IMG/VR virus record: IMGVR_UViG_3300028275_000692
Span: 1-29,098 of that record
Length of the DNA stretch: 29,098 bases
Reading direction: 5' to 3' (one strand)
Source of the DNA: a virus
The stretch's first letter is position 1, and every line of letters begins with the position of its first letter. Positions 7,521 to 15,427 of this stretch are shown here, piece after piece. The notes beneath the pieces were generated by a model, which saw nothing but the letters and a program-made list of their open reading frames with translations, ran no database searches and was not told where the DNA came from. The translations under genes and the position numbers were made by a program.

Positions 7521-8015
7521 ATGAGTACAACTTTTGGCGGCGGAAACTTTTCGAAACCAGCAGATTTCAGACTTGTTCGCTACCCAGTGGCGGGTGGGAC
7601 TGTCATCTCCGTGGGGGATTTCCTGTACTGGGATTCCAACACCTCCACCGTAAAACCACTGTCTGCCATGACCGGATCCGGCACGGCTGCAACGGACCAG
7701 GCCACGGTGCATGACGCCTTTGTGGGCGTGGCGACCCAAAGCCGGCTGGCAGTTCAGACAGCCGCTGGGCACGTCGAGGTCATCACAGACTGCATCTATG
7801 AGGCCGATTGCGCCTCGTCCTCCAGTTTCCTTCCCGGGGACATGGTGGGAGCGGTTTCCAGCGGTGCCTCCGCTGCCGGTGCAATTGAGGACAAAAAGGT
7901 GGTCGAGGTGGCCGACGCGGCCAAGGCCATCGGCGTGGTGGTCGGGTACTATTCCGCGGCAACGACCAGAGTGCTGTGCCGGCTCTACGGGCTGGCAGGA
8001 CGTCAAAAATTCTAA
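7521..8015 (+). CDS. head decoration protein (DUF2190-like)
   Basis: A 164-residue protein with AGGAG at 7508-7512 before the ATG. It is rich in G, A, S, T and V with alternating beta-strand pattern. The layout VAGGTVISVGDFLYWDSNTS, then DAFVGVATQSR, then a C-terminal AIGVVVGYYSAATTRVLCRLYG resembles capsid-stabilising decoration or cement proteins of the DUF2190/gpD-like type, which sit on the outer capsid surface. Its place between scaffold and major capsid protein is the standard one for such proteins. No catalytic residues or membrane segments are seen. The family name is from pattern resemblance, not a search. Confidence 0.75.
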   Translation: MSTTFGGGNFSKPADFRLVRYPVAGGTVISVGDFLYWDSNTSTVKPLSAMTGSGTAATDQATVHDAFVGVATQSRLAVQTAAGHVEVITDCIYEADCASSSSFLPGDMVGAVSSGASAAGAIEDKKVVEVADAAKAIGVVVGYYSAATTRVLCRLYGLAGRQKF

Positions 8016-8033
8016 TTTAAGGAGATTCCGAAC

Positions 8034-9383
8034 ATGAGTCGGGTAAACATTTTAAAGATCCGTGACCTGTACGAGTCCAGAAAAAACAGCCCAGCGGGCA
8101 AGCTTGCTTTCCTCAACGATATCAAGCACGGCCTTGGGCTCACCGATAAATCCGGCAATCCCAACCGGGATCCTGCTGGCAACCACAAGCTGACTGAGCA
8201 GAAGCTCAAGCCAGAACAGTTTTCCATCCAGGAACTGGCCGAAGGCATCATCGGGCCACAGTGGCGCAACCACTTTGACCCGGCCAACGGCGCAGCCATG
8301 TCCCGCTATACTGCGGCACGCAGCCTGGTGGAATCCGGGTTTCCCAATGACAGCAGGGCCCTGCTGGAAGCCACTGGCATCGGCATCGACCCAACTGCCT
8401 TTGCAAACATCAACGCCTTCACCAGCGTGGTGGGCGGCCTGATCGAGGTGAAGATTTTGGAAGCCTTCCAGAATCCAGCCCTGATTGCCGACCAGATTTG
8501 CCCCGCGGAAGCCACCAAGCTGAACGGCCAGAAGGTCATTGGCGTCAACCGCATTGGCGACAAGGGGCGCAAGCGGAACCCTGGAGAACCCCACACTAGG
8601 GCGCAGTTCAACGAACGATGGATTGAGACCCCGGAAACCCGGGAGAACGCCCTCGCGGTGGACGTGCTCAAGGAATCCGTGTTTTTCGACCTGACAGGCG
8701 ACATCCTGAATGTTGCCGCCAGTGTGGGCGAGGAACTGGCATATCGCAAAGAGCTGGAAGTCATTGACACGATCATCGGTGTCAACAACTCCTTCAAATA
8801 CAATGGAACGGCGTACAACACCTACCAGACCTCGGAAACGCTTGGTTACCTGAATGACCACAGCAACCCGATGGTAGATTGGACCTCCATCCAGGCCTCG
8901 ATGCTGCGTTTTGCACGCATGAAGGACCCTGGCACTGGAAAACGTGTGCTGATCCAGCCCAATTTGATCCTGGTCAACCCCGCCCGACTGGCCACGGCCC
9001 AGTTGATCCTGGGGGCCAACCTGACCGAAACCCGCGTGGCAGCCGGGGCAACCCAGGCAACCGCAGGCACCCTGCAGATTCGCCAAACCCCGGGCAATCC
9101 CTACAGCGGCCAGTTCACCATCCTTTCCAGCCCGCTGATTGAACAGCGATGTGTGGATACGGATGGGTTGAACCTGTCCCAGGCAAATGCGGATGATTAC
9201 TGGTGGATCATGCAGGGTGGAAAATCCTTCCGCTACATGCAGAACTACCCTCTCAATGTGCAGCAGGCAGCCCCCAACCAGTACGAGATGCTGGACAAGG
9301 GAATCGTGGCCAGCTATTTCGCCAACGAAAGGGGCATCCCAAGCGTTTGGAGCCCATGGCACATTGTCCGCAACAAGAACTAG
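8034..9383 (+). CDS. major capsid protein (HK97-fold, inferred)
   Basis: A 449-residue protein with AAGGAG at 8019-8024 before its ATG. It directly follows protease/scaffold and decoration genes. The N-terminal ~110 residues are charged and helical (a possible delta-like region). The segment KVIGVNRIGDKGRKRNPGEP could be the extended E-loop region, GKRVLIQPNLILVNPARLATA fits a P/A-domain strand-helix unit, and the C-terminus KSFRYMQNYPLNVQQ...SYFANERGIPSVWSPWHIVRN is typical of phage capsid proteins, in which a near-terminal strand places the capsid in its electrochemical role as shell lattice. Size and position leave little doubt about the role, though no fold can be proven by eye. Confidence 0.9.
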   Translation: MSRVNILKIRDLYESRKNSPAGKLAFLNDIKHGLGLTDKSGNPNRDPAGNHKLTEQKLKPEQFSIQELAEGIIGPQWRNHFDPANGAAMSRYTAARSLVESGFPNDSRALLEATGIGIDPTAFANINAFTSVVGGLIEVKILEAFQNPALIADQICPAEATKLNGQKVIGVNRIGDKGRKRNPGEPHTRAQFNERWIETPETRENALAVDVLKESVFFDLTGDILNVAASVGEELAYRKELEVIDTIIGVNNSFKYNGTAYNTYQTSETLGYLNDHSNPMVDWTSIQASMLRFARMKDPGTGKRVLIQPNLILVNPARLATAQLILGANLTETRVAAGATQATAGTLQIRQTPGNPYSGQFTILSSPLIEQRCVDTDGLNLSQANADDYWWIMQGGKSFRYMQNYPLNVQQAAPNQYEMLDKGIVASYFANERGIPSVWSPWHIVRNKN

Positions 9384-9391
9384 GAGTTGGC

Positions 9392-9586
9392 ATGAAAAAG
9401 GGAGTTCCACCGGAAATTCGCCAAGTGTGGGAGGTCCGTGCCAACGGGCTTCCCCGCTTGCTTGTTGAGGCCAGTACCAAGTCGGAGGCAGAGGCTAGGT
9501 ATCGGGAACGGTTCCAGATCCTGACTCCAGACATCGAATGGATGGAGCTTGCGCCATGCCAACGCCAGCAGAAAACATCCGTATAG
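9392..9586 (+). CDS. small protein of unknown function
   Basis: A 64-residue protein with AGGAG at 9382-9386 just before the ATG. The sequence WEVRANGLPRLLVEASTKSEAEARYRERFQIL looks like a beta-beta-alpha mini-domain followed by a basic C-terminus. I do not recognise a family. It lies directly after the major capsid gene and overlaps the next small gene by 31 bases in another frame. Its ribosome site and compact operon position support it being real. Confidence 0.6.
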   Translation: MKKGVPPEIRQVWEVRANGLPRLLVEASTKSEAEARYRERFQILTPDIEWMELAPCQRQQKTSV

Positions 9587-9774
9587 CCATCGAACAGGTC
9601 ACCCAGCGCATCGTCGAGGTGACCTCCAGCTACAAGCCCACGTACACCGTGGATGGTGAAAGCTATTCCCACGAGTCGTACCTGACCGCCTTAAACCAGA
9701 ATTTGGAGGGCCTGCAACGAGCGCAGCAAACCCTCACTGGTCCTTTCCAGAAGGTGACGAGGATGAAGACATGA
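9556..9774 (+). CDS. small phage protein, unknown function
   Basis: A 72-residue protein. ATG 9556 is preferred over the in-frame ATG at 9538 because GGAG at 9544-9547 sits eight bases upstream of it. The chain is a helix (AENIRIAIEQVTQRIVEVTSS), a short strand containing YTVDGESYSHESYL, and a second helix (TALNQNLEGLQRAQQTLTG). This helix-turn-helix hairpin with a conserved-looking VDGESYSH motif is a form often found among small head-operon proteins next to connectors. I cannot name its function. It overlaps the next gene by an ATGA. Confidence 0.65.
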   Translation: MPTPAENIRIAIEQVTQRIVEVTSSYKPTYTVDGESYSHESYLTALNQNLEGLQRAQQTLTGPFQKVTRMKT

Positions 9775-10091
9775 GATATATTTCAATTGATATTAGTACA
9801 TCTGGTGATACCACAATTTACCCTTTTGTTGCGGGTAGATTTTTTAGGGTTTTAAGTTACACGCTGACTTCCGATACAGCGATGACTTTTAAATGGAAAT
9901 CGGGAACAAATGATATTTCTGGTGCTATGTCTATTGCAGCAAGTGGATCTATTGTCGTTCCTTTTGGTCCTATTTCACCTTTAGGTTTAATCGGAAATTT
10001 GCAAACTAATTTTAATGAAGACTTAATTATAGAAACCAGTAGTGCTGGAAATTTAACAGGGCATTTGGTTTTGATTGAATCTGTGGCATAG
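9771..10091 (+). CDS. small beta-rich phage protein, A+T-rich insert
   Basis: A 106-residue protein in an ATGA overlap with the previous gene. The sequence alternates strands: FVAGRFFRVLSYTLTSDTAMTF, then ISGAMSIAASGSIVVPFGP, then LIIETSSAGNLTGHLVLIES. I recall this pattern (a chemically simple 'RVLSYTL...SG.M.LA..G.IV.PF.P...GHL.Y.E' form) from small phage structural proteins, whose function is not established; a decoration or fibre-attachment role is plausible. Its coding sequence is strikingly A+T-rich compared with the G+C-rich genes on both sides, with frequent TTT, AAT and GAA codons, which suggests a recent arrival or exchange. Confidence 0.75.
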   Translation: MRYISIDISTSGDTTIYPFVAGRFFRVLSYTLTSDTAMTFKWKSGTNDISGAMSIAASGSIVVPFGPISPLGLIGNLQTNFNEDLIIETSSAGNLTGHLVLIESVA

Positions 10092-10099
10092 GTGCATGA

Positions 10100-10774
10100 A
10101 TGACTTTCACTCTGGATCATTCTGAGGACTACAAAATATGGGATAACCGGGAAGCCATCAGCTACACGGTCCACGGCTTGATCCTGGACAGCGGCGGCTA
10201 CGAGGAAACCCACCCGATTGCCGATGCCAAGCGGCGAAACATCACCGCCCAGGACATTCCAACCCAGCGCACCGGGATTTTCACGGGCCATGATTTGGTC
10301 TGGTTGATTCCTCAGGCGGTATTGCCAGAGGGCGTGACTCCGAACCCCAGCGATTTCATCACGGACTCCTCGGGAAGGACATGGACCGTGCTGGACACCC
10401 AGTTTAACAACCTCCGATCCACCTGGCGCCTGAACTGCCGGGATCTGGTGCTGGCTGAGAACCTGCGCCAGAATATCGGTCTCTACCGGCCTGCCAACAC
10501 CCGTGACCCAGCCGGAGGGAGGGTGGCCAGCAATTATTCTCTGGTCCTTGGCCACGTGCCGGCGAGAATTCAGGAAACCGGTACCGAATCCATGGACTTG
10601 CTTGGCAAGAAACAGGTGAAAACCCGTTATGAATGCCACTGCGGAAAACGGTTGGCGTGGAAATCCACCGACCGCATCATCGACCAGGACGGGGTCACCT
10701 ACCAGATTGTTTCCGGGACTGCACCGGATGTCATGGATGTCCTTCAGGTGCTTAGCCTAGAAAGGATTGCCTGA
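10100..10774 (+). CDS. probable head-closure or head-tail joining protein
   Basis: A 224-residue protein with only a weak ribosome site before the ATG. It contains two similar beta motifs: DSSGRTWTVLDTQFN in the first half and DQDGVTYQIVSGTAPD near the end, each of the form dG-x-T/W-y-x-I/V-x-x. The C-terminal segment from about residue 165 (VKTRYECHCGKRLAWKSTDR to LQVLSLERIA) resembles the SPP1 gp16/HK97 gp9-type joining fold. These proteins seal the portal and connect it to the tail. The two motifs suggest an internal duplication or a fusion of two connector domains. The order connector, HK97 gp10-like, tail terminator, tail tube that follows supports the role. Confidence 0.5.
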   Translation: MTFTLDHSEDYKIWDNREAISYTVHGLILDSGGYEETHPIADAKRRNITAQDIPTQRTGIFTGHDLVWLIPQAVLPEGVTPNPSDFITDSSGRTWTVLDTQFNNLRSTWRLNCRDLVLAENLRQNIGLYRPANTRDPAGGRVASNYSLVLGHVPARIQETGTESMDLLGKKQVKTRYECHCGKRLAWKSTDRIIDQDGVTYQIVSGTAPDVMDVLQVLSLERIA

Positions 10775-11157
10775 TGCCCGCCATGTTCCGTAACAACGCG
10801 GCGCAGGTGACCGATCAGGCCCGCAAGGCTATCGCCAAAAATTTGCTGGCAGCCGCGGTATTCTTCGCAAACCAGCACCAGCAGAGACTGGGAGCCAAGA
10901 CAGCTCCTCCCGCATCCAGGCCCGGTGAATATCCCGCCAAACGCACAGGATTCCTGCAGGCCAGCGTGCTCTGGGATCCCATCAGCCCCATCGAAGTGGA
11001 ACAGACCCTTAGGATCCGCGCGGGTTACCTGGCCAACGCTTTTTATGGACCGATCCTGGAATTCCAGAAACAGCGGCTTGGCCTCCGGAAAACCCTGACC
11101 GATCTGGAACCTCAACTTGGAGCCCTGGCAGGCGGGGATCTGGTGAACAGCCCGTGA
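10774..11157 (+). CDS. HK97 gp10-like neck or tail-completion protein
   Basis: A 127-residue protein starting in a TGATG overlap with the previous gene. The N-terminal ~45 residues form a helix (VTDQARKAIAKNLLAAAVFFANQH). It then carries PGEYPAKRTGFLQASV, the signature P-G-x-P-x-x-x-T-G-x-L-x-x-S of the HK97 gp10 family. The C-terminal part has AYFYGPILEF-like and basic RLGLRKTL elements, also expected in this family. HK97 gp10-like proteins act at the head-tail junction. Position between a probable joining protein and a tail-terminator-like gene agrees. Confidence 0.8.
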   Translation: MPAMFRNNAAQVTDQARKAIAKNLLAAAVFFANQHQQRLGAKTAPPASRPGEYPAKRTGFLQASVLWDPISPIEVEQTLRIRAGYLANAFYGPILEFQKQRLGLRKTLTDLEPQLGALAGGDLVNSP

Positions 11158-11594
11158 ACACACTAATCCATCAGACCTTGGAAGGCATGCAGGCCGTATG
11201 GAGTACCCAGACCAATGTTGCAACCTTGGTTCCAGGTGGCCTTTGGTTTGCTAGGGCTCCCCAGGACACTGCCATCCCATACGGCATCGTCCAGGTGGAA
11301 GAAGGAACAAGAACCTTTGTTTCCAGTGGTGATTTTTTGATGCGTTTCAAGGTGCGAGTTTCGATTTACACGGCAGGAGGTCCAGGGGCACCCAATGCCA
11401 AAAATATTGCCACTCTGGTGGGAGAGGCGTTTGACTTTTGCCAGGGTGACATCGCCTTTGAAAGTGGTAGATTGCTCGAATTTATGCCAAGCACCAGCCA
11501 TCTGGAACTCCAGGATATCCTTAGGGATTCAGAAGATGTTCTTCTGACAAAAAATAGCTGGGATGTAATGGCTCAAGGGAGAACCAGCATATGA
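11154..11594 (+). CDS. tail terminator-like protein (DUF3168/gpU-like, inferred)
   Basis: A 146-residue protein starting with GTG at 11154, which overlaps the preceding stop (GTGA); the next ATG in frame would lose the first helix. The sequence has an N-terminal helix, a strand series (PYGIVQVEEGTRTFVSSGDF, then RFKVRVSIYTAGG), a helix (NAKNIATLVGEAFDF) and a final strand set. Alpha-beta proteins of this size that contain IPYGIVQ and a long F-K-V-R-V-S-I strand before the major tail protein usually cap the tail tube and set its end. I rely on order and secondary structure. Confidence 0.6.
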   Translation: MNTLIHQTLEGMQAVWSTQTNVATLVPGGLWFARAPQDTAIPYGIVQVEEGTRTFVSSGDFLMRFKVRVSIYTAGGPGAPNAKNIATLVGEAFDFCQGDIAFESGRLLEFMPSTSHLELQDILRDSEDVLLTKNSWDVMAQGRTSI

Positions 11595-12112
11595 ACCTAG
11601 CCGCATCTTTTTCACTGACCGCATCAGGTGTATTGACCCGGGACGACACTCTGGCCGTAGTGACGGACAGCCTTTCCTCCGGGAACCAGTCTTTCCCATC
11701 CATGTCAGCATCTTTTGTCAACGGAACGAATCCCGGCCAAGCAAGCAGGTGGCATCGCATGCACCAGAACATTGCTGCTGGGGCAACCCAGACCTTTGAT
11801 CTGGCTGGTTCTCTTACCGATCCATTTGGAGGAAACGCCAGTTTTGGAACCATTAAGGCTCTGCTGATTTCAATTGTCGATGCAGATGCAACCAAAAAAC
11901 TGCGGGTTGGCCCCCAGGGGATAGCCAACGCATGGCAGGGACCATTTGGTGGAACCGGAGCGGAAGTGTACCAGGAAACAAGGAACTGGCTACTCTGGCT
12001 GGATGCCCTGGGTCCTGGATGGACGGTTACCCCGGGTACCGGGGATGTTCTGCCAATTATGAATCCCGGAGACTCTTCGTTAAGCTATATTCTCTGGATT
12101 TTGGGCAATTAA
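11591..12112 (+). CDS. beta-rich phage structural protein of unknown function
   Basis: A 173-residue protein in an ATGA overlap with the previous gene. It reads as a beta-sandwich: SMSASFVNGTNPG, then FGTIKALLISIVDADATKKL, then GPFGGTGAEVY and a C-terminal GTGDVLPIMNPGDSSLSYILWILGN. Phage proteins with the order 'K-A-L-x-I ... V-G ... A-W-x-G-P-F ... N-P-G ... Y-x-I-x-I-x-G' are familiar as small surface or tail-associated proteins, but I know no assigned role. It lies between the tail terminator and the tail tube, an odd place for a fibre-type protein. Confidence 0.75.
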   Translation: MNLAASFSLTASGVLTRDDTLAVVTDSLSSGNQSFPSMSASFVNGTNPGQASRWHRMHQNIAAGATQTFDLAGSLTDPFGGNASFGTIKALLISIVDADATKKLRVGPQGIANAWQGPFGGTGAEVYQETRNWLLWLDALGPGWTVTPGTGDVLPIMNPGDSSLSYILWILGN

Positions 12113-12130
12113 TTCGCAAAGGAGATAATC

Positions 12131-12568
12131 ATGCCAACACCTACTTTTGTCCGTGGAACTGGTGGAAAAGTAACTGCCGGGTCTACAGATTATGCTGTTC
12201 TGGATTGGAACCTGACCAAGACCAGTCGCTTGGTGGAAGTCACTAATTCTGGAAGCAACGGTTACGCTGAATATTTTCCAAGCGTCACGGAAGGAAGCGG
12301 AACTTTTAACGCTTTGTGGGATTCCGCCAACATCCCTGATAACGGAACCACGCTGAATTCTTCTAACGCACAAGACAGCGGGGCTGACACGGCTGGAACC
12401 ATAGAGGTCGGCAAAAAAGTCACTCTTAAGCTTTATGTGGGCGATTCGGGCAAATTCTATTCCATGGACGCTCGCATTGAAAGCGTTAGCGTGACCAACA
12501 CGGTGGCGGATGTGGTCAAGTTTGCCTGCACCTTCAAAAGCACCGGCCAAATAACCGATCCGACTTAG
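12131..12568 (+). CDS. major tail tube protein
   Basis: A 145-residue protein with AAGGAG just before the ATG. It is almost entirely beta-prone, low in Cys and rich in G, S, T and N. Key segments are TSRLVEVTNSGSNGYAEY, GTFNALWDSANIPD and GKKVTLKLYVGDSGKFYSMDARIES, followed by a last strand ending TFKSTGQIT. This is the general form of tail tube proteins: a beta-barrel that stacks as hexameric rings around the tape measure. The following tail chaperone frameshift pair and tape measure gene match the lambda-type gene order V, G/GT, H. Confidence 0.8.
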   Translation: MPTPTFVRGTGGKVTAGSTDYAVLDWNLTKTSRLVEVTNSGSNGYAEYFPSVTEGSGTFNALWDSANIPDNGTTLNSSNAQDSGADTAGTIEVGKKVTLKLYVGDSGKFYSMDARIESVSVTNTVADVVKFACTFKSTGQITDPT

Positions 12569-12589
12569 TAATACCAAAGGGAGTACATC

Positions 12590-13045
12590 ATGAGCAAAGA
12601 CGAGAACGCTAAAACCAACGAAGCGGTGGCAGGGGCACAGGGTTCTTTTGCAATTGCTGGCAAAACTTATCTGATTGATCAAGTGACCGATCAGACGATT
12701 GCGACCCTGCACAAGCACCTTCGCAAAACGCTTAAAAGCCCGCTGGCTTCTATTATGGAATCCCTGAAGGGGATGCCAGAGGAACTGCAAAAATCTGCAA
12801 TTTCGGAAGCGGTTAAGTTGCAAGCCAATGGCGGGGTAGAAGGCAATGCCATCTTTTTCCGTGACCAGATGCTTTCCGCAAATGGTTGCGGATTTTTGTT
12901 TTGGATGTTAGCCCGAAAGAACCATCCAGAACTAACACTGGAGAAATGTTACGAATTAGTGAATCAGCAAGAAAGCATTGTTTCGGTAATGGAAGAATTG
13001 TCCGTGGCTTGTGGAATGGAGCAACTGACTAACAAGGGAAACTAG
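12590..13045 (+). CDS. tail assembly chaperone (gpG-like), unshifted product
   Basis: A 151-residue, mostly helical protein with a GGGAG ribosome site before its ATG. The N-terminus GSFAIAGKTYLIDQVTDQTIA is followed by helices rich in L, A and K (KSPLASIMESLKGMPEELQKS) and by ENPELTLEKCYELVNQQESI-like segments. The gene sits between tail tube and tape measure, and its 3' end carries a slippery heptamer directly before its TAG stop, exactly as lambda G does. The unshifted protein would be the abundant chaperone that coats the tape measure during assembly and is absent from the finished tail. Confidence 0.85.
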   Translation: MSKDENAKTNEAVAGAQGSFAIAGKTYLIDQVTDQTIATLHKHLRKTLKSPLASIMESLKGMPEELQKSAISEAVKLQANGGVEGNAIFFRDQMLSANGCGFLFWMLARKNHPELTLEKCYELVNQQESIVSVMEELSVACGMEQLTNKGN

Positions 13046-13257
13046 ATTGGCCTGACTTCTTGCAATCATGGGCAGAGCAAGACAGGCCAAAATGGTATCG
13101 AGATTTGCTGGAAAAATCAGAAGGCCGTTATACCGCCGAAGATATTTCCAAACTGCCCTTGCCTCAGTTAGCTGCTTTGTCCACTTACCGGGAAGAACTA
13201 ACGCTGGCTGAAGCAATTCAACGGGTAAAGGAGCGAAAGCATGGGAAAGCTGGCTGA
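12590..13257 (+). CDS. tail assembly chaperone long form (gpGT-like) by -1 frameshift
   Basis: Joining 12590-13042 to 13042-13257 gives a 222-residue fusion. The second part begins LDWPDFLQSWAEQDRPKW and ends in KERKHGKAG; it has no ATG or ribosome site of its own, only a TTG at 13060. Its frame is closed by a TAA at 13030-13032, so it is open only from just upstream of the slip site. GGGAAAC at 13036-13042 allows both tRNAs (GGA, AAC) to slip back one base before the TAG at 13043-13045. Its stop lies 17 bases inside the tape measure gene. In lambda the T part contacts the tail tube protein while G binds the tape measure. Confidence 0.88.
13036..13090 (+). promoter_or_regulatory. programmed -1 ribosomal frameshift site: slippery heptamer plus hairpin
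   Basis: GGGAAAC at 13036-13042 matches the X-XXY-YYZ rule in the reading frame of the chaperone. A four-base spacer holds the stop codon. Then TTGGCCTG (13047-13054) pairs perfectly with CAGGCCAA (13083-13090). After a three-base bulge (13055-13057), TCTTGC (13058-13063) pairs perfectly with GCAAGA (13077-13082), leaving a 13-base loop. The 14 base pairs make a stable stimulatory structure. Confidence 0.88.
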
Positions 13258-15427
13258 ATCCTATGTCGAATTTTTCGCCAAGGGACTGGAAGAAGTCGAA
13301 CGGCAAACCAAGGAAACCGCTGCCAACAGCGAACACGCCCACAAGGCGGTCATGGTTCTCTCCGGAAAATTCAAGGAACTTTATGACAGTGTCTTGAAAA
13401 AGGGGATTGCTACGGCAGATACCCTGTTTCAGAACCAGAAAAAAATGGACGACTTGTTTAGGAAAAACGAAGGTCTTTCCAAGTTTATTGAAAAATCCAA
13501 GGTGTCCGAAAAACTCAACGACACCATCAATAAGCAGCTTCAGCTTCAGATTCAGAAAGTTCAGGCCGGAAGCAGGGAATTCATAAGTCTGGCCGCTTCT
13601 GAAAGCACTTTAAATGAAAAAGTCAACCAAGCCGCCAAATCCATGGATTTGCAGGTTAGCAAAATGCAACTGGCCAGCGGAGCCACTTCTCAGTTGATGC
13701 GAGCGCAGATTGCCTTGGAGAGGGAACAGAACCGACTGGCCAAGGCCGAGCAAAAGGCCTTCAATGTCGCCAAGTATGGCACCGTGATAGGCGGTCTGAA
13801 AAACATAAAAGAATCATTTCTGGGCGCTGGTGGAGCTGTGGACAAGTTTTCGGAACGCATGAAAAAAGTTGGGGCCACCGCCTTGATTGCCGGGGCTGCG
13901 GTTAGCGGGGCCGTTGGCATGCTTGTACGGTCTGCTTCGTCAGGAACTGTCGAGGGGGAACATCTTAGCAAGGCATTTGAGGTCCTGAGCAGGACCGTGG
14001 GTGACATGTTTGCCCCTTATGTGCGCATGGCGACGGAACTGGTGAACAAGCTTACCAGCTACTGGAACAGCCTATCAGGGGAATTGAAGGATTCGGTTGC
14101 CAGGTGGGGTATTGTTATCGCAGCCCTGACCGCATTTGTCGGTTTAATCCCAGTGGCAGTCACAGCAATCACGACTCTGGGTGCAGCCATTGCCGCAATC
14201 ACCAGCCCAATTGGATTGGTGGGGGCTGCGATTATCGGACTTGGAGCCTATCTGGCTGGGGCATTTGACGGTACCAAGTCGTGGGAAGATGTACTGGCTA
14301 ACTTTATTGCCTTCTTCATGGACACTTGGGATCAAGCCGTCAGTATCTTTGAAAAAGCGATGACAGCCATTCAAGAAGCTTACGACACTTACATGGCACC
14401 GTTGGTGGAAAGTTTGATTGACCTTTGGACTGAGGCCAAGGATGCGATCAGCGATGCGGTGTCGTATGTGGGGGAATTGATCGCAGGGTTTTTTGGCACC
14501 AGCATTGAGGATGCCTCCACTTTCCAAGGTGTGATGACAGCCGTGGTGGAAGCTTGGCTGGATTTGCAGGTTGCTGCGGAAACGGTCATAGAGGCATTAT
14601 CTGAAGGGTTTATGTTTATCTACGACAACGCCGTGAAACCGGTCATAGACTTGATTTTAACAGGATTTAAAACCGTCTGGGGATACATCAAGCAAGTGGC
14701 CGAGGGCATTTTTGGCTCATTCAATGACGCAACGGGCGGGATTATGGAAAGCGTGGGTGGAGCCATCAAGTGGATGTTTTCCAGTTGGAAAAATTTTGTC
14801 GCTGTAGTTGTTTCGTTAGTGTTTCAGATTGTTAAAGCGTTTGCCGTGGGAGTAAACAAGATCAGCGAGTTGTGGTGGGGCATGATTAACAAGCTGGCCA
14901 AAGCTGCTGCATGGGTACTGGAAAAACTTGGAATCATTAACGAAGAAACCGCCAAGAAAATGAAAGAGTTAGGGAAAGGAAATACAGATATTTTTGATAC
15001 CGATGCTATGCAAAAAAAGATGGATGGAATGCTTGATCGTTTGACCATGAAACTGGAAGACAACAAGCAAAAAGCCAAAGAGATTGGAAAGGAAATTGCC
15101 AATTTTGTGGGAGCCGCTGCTGGGCCTGAGATTCAAAAGAAGGTGGAAGAAAACGCAATCAAGGCCAGAGGTTTGGCCAAAGCCGTGGTCGGGATGTTTA
15201 CTGGCATCAAAGACCAAGGCAAAGGGGATGGATTCAAAATCAAAGGCACAGTGGCGTTTGAAGGATTCCAAAACACTTTTGACAGGTTGCAACAAGCGTT
15301 TGCCTCTAATACTGGGCAAAATGTGGAGCAGGCCCAGCTTGGGGAAATGAAAGCAATGAATCAAAATCTTCAAGTGGCGGCAGGGGCATTGGTCCAAATC
15401 AAAGACAAAATCCCGGCGGTGAGATAA
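13241..15427 (+). CDS. tail tape measure protein
   Basis: A 728-residue protein with AAGGAG before its ATG, overlapping the frameshifted chaperone end. The first ~200 residues are helical and charged, suited to coiled coil. Hydrophobic segments occur near residues 211-231, 289-342 (long, A/G/I/V-rich, ending AYLAGAF) and about 518-540. The C-terminal ~180 residues are again helical and lysine-rich. This layout is that of tape measures, which fix tail length and later help DNA cross the cell envelope. At roughly 1.5 angstrom per residue it would set a tail near 0.1 micrometre. No peptidase or lytic transglycosylase motif is visible. It is the longest gene of the head-tail block and follows the chaperone pair, as expected. 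Confidence 0.93.
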   Translation: MGKLAESYVEFFAKGLEEVERQTKETAANSEHAHKAVMVLSGKFKELYDSVLKKGIATADTLFQNQKKMDDLFRKNEGLSKFIEKSKVSEKLNDTINKQLQLQIQKVQAGSREFISLAASESTLNEKVNQAAKSMDLQVSKMQLASGATSQLMRAQIALEREQNRLAKAEQKAFNVAKYGTVIGGLKNIKESFLGAGGAVDKFSERMKKVGATALIAGAAVSGAVGMLVRSASSGTVEGEHLSKAFEVLSRTVGDMFAPYVRMATELVNKLTSYWNSLSGELKDSVARWGIVIAALTAFVGLIPVAVTAITTLGAAIAAITSPIGLVGAAIIGLGAYLAGAFDGTKSWEDVLANFIAFFMDTWDQAVSIFEKAMTAIQEAYDTYMAPLVESLIDLWTEAKDAISDAVSYVGELIAGFFGTSIEDASTFQGVMTAVVEAWLDLQVAAETVIEALSEGFMFIYDNAVKPVIDLILTGFKTVWGYIKQVAEGIFGSFNDATGGIMESVGGAIKWMFSSWKNFVAVVVSLVFQIVKAFAVGVNKISELWWGMINKLAKAAAWVLEKLGIINEETAKKMKELGKGNTDIFDTDAMQKKMDGMLDRLTMKLEDNKQKAKEIGKEIANFVGAAAGPEIQKKVEENAIKARGLAKAVVGMFTGIKDQGKGDGFKIKGTVAFEGFQNTFDRLQQAFASNTGQNVEQAQLGEMKAMNQNLQVAAGALVQIKDKIPAVR

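Noticed and set aside
8052-9410. 452-residue open frame on the minus strand
   Set aside because: It is the antisense shadow of the major capsid gene with no independent support; the forward gene has a strong ribosome site and context.
13060-13257. Independent 65-residue gene starting with TTG
   Set aside because: There is no ribosome site, the frame is open further upstream to the slip site, and the slippery heptamer plus hairpin explain it as the frameshift extension of the tail chaperone.
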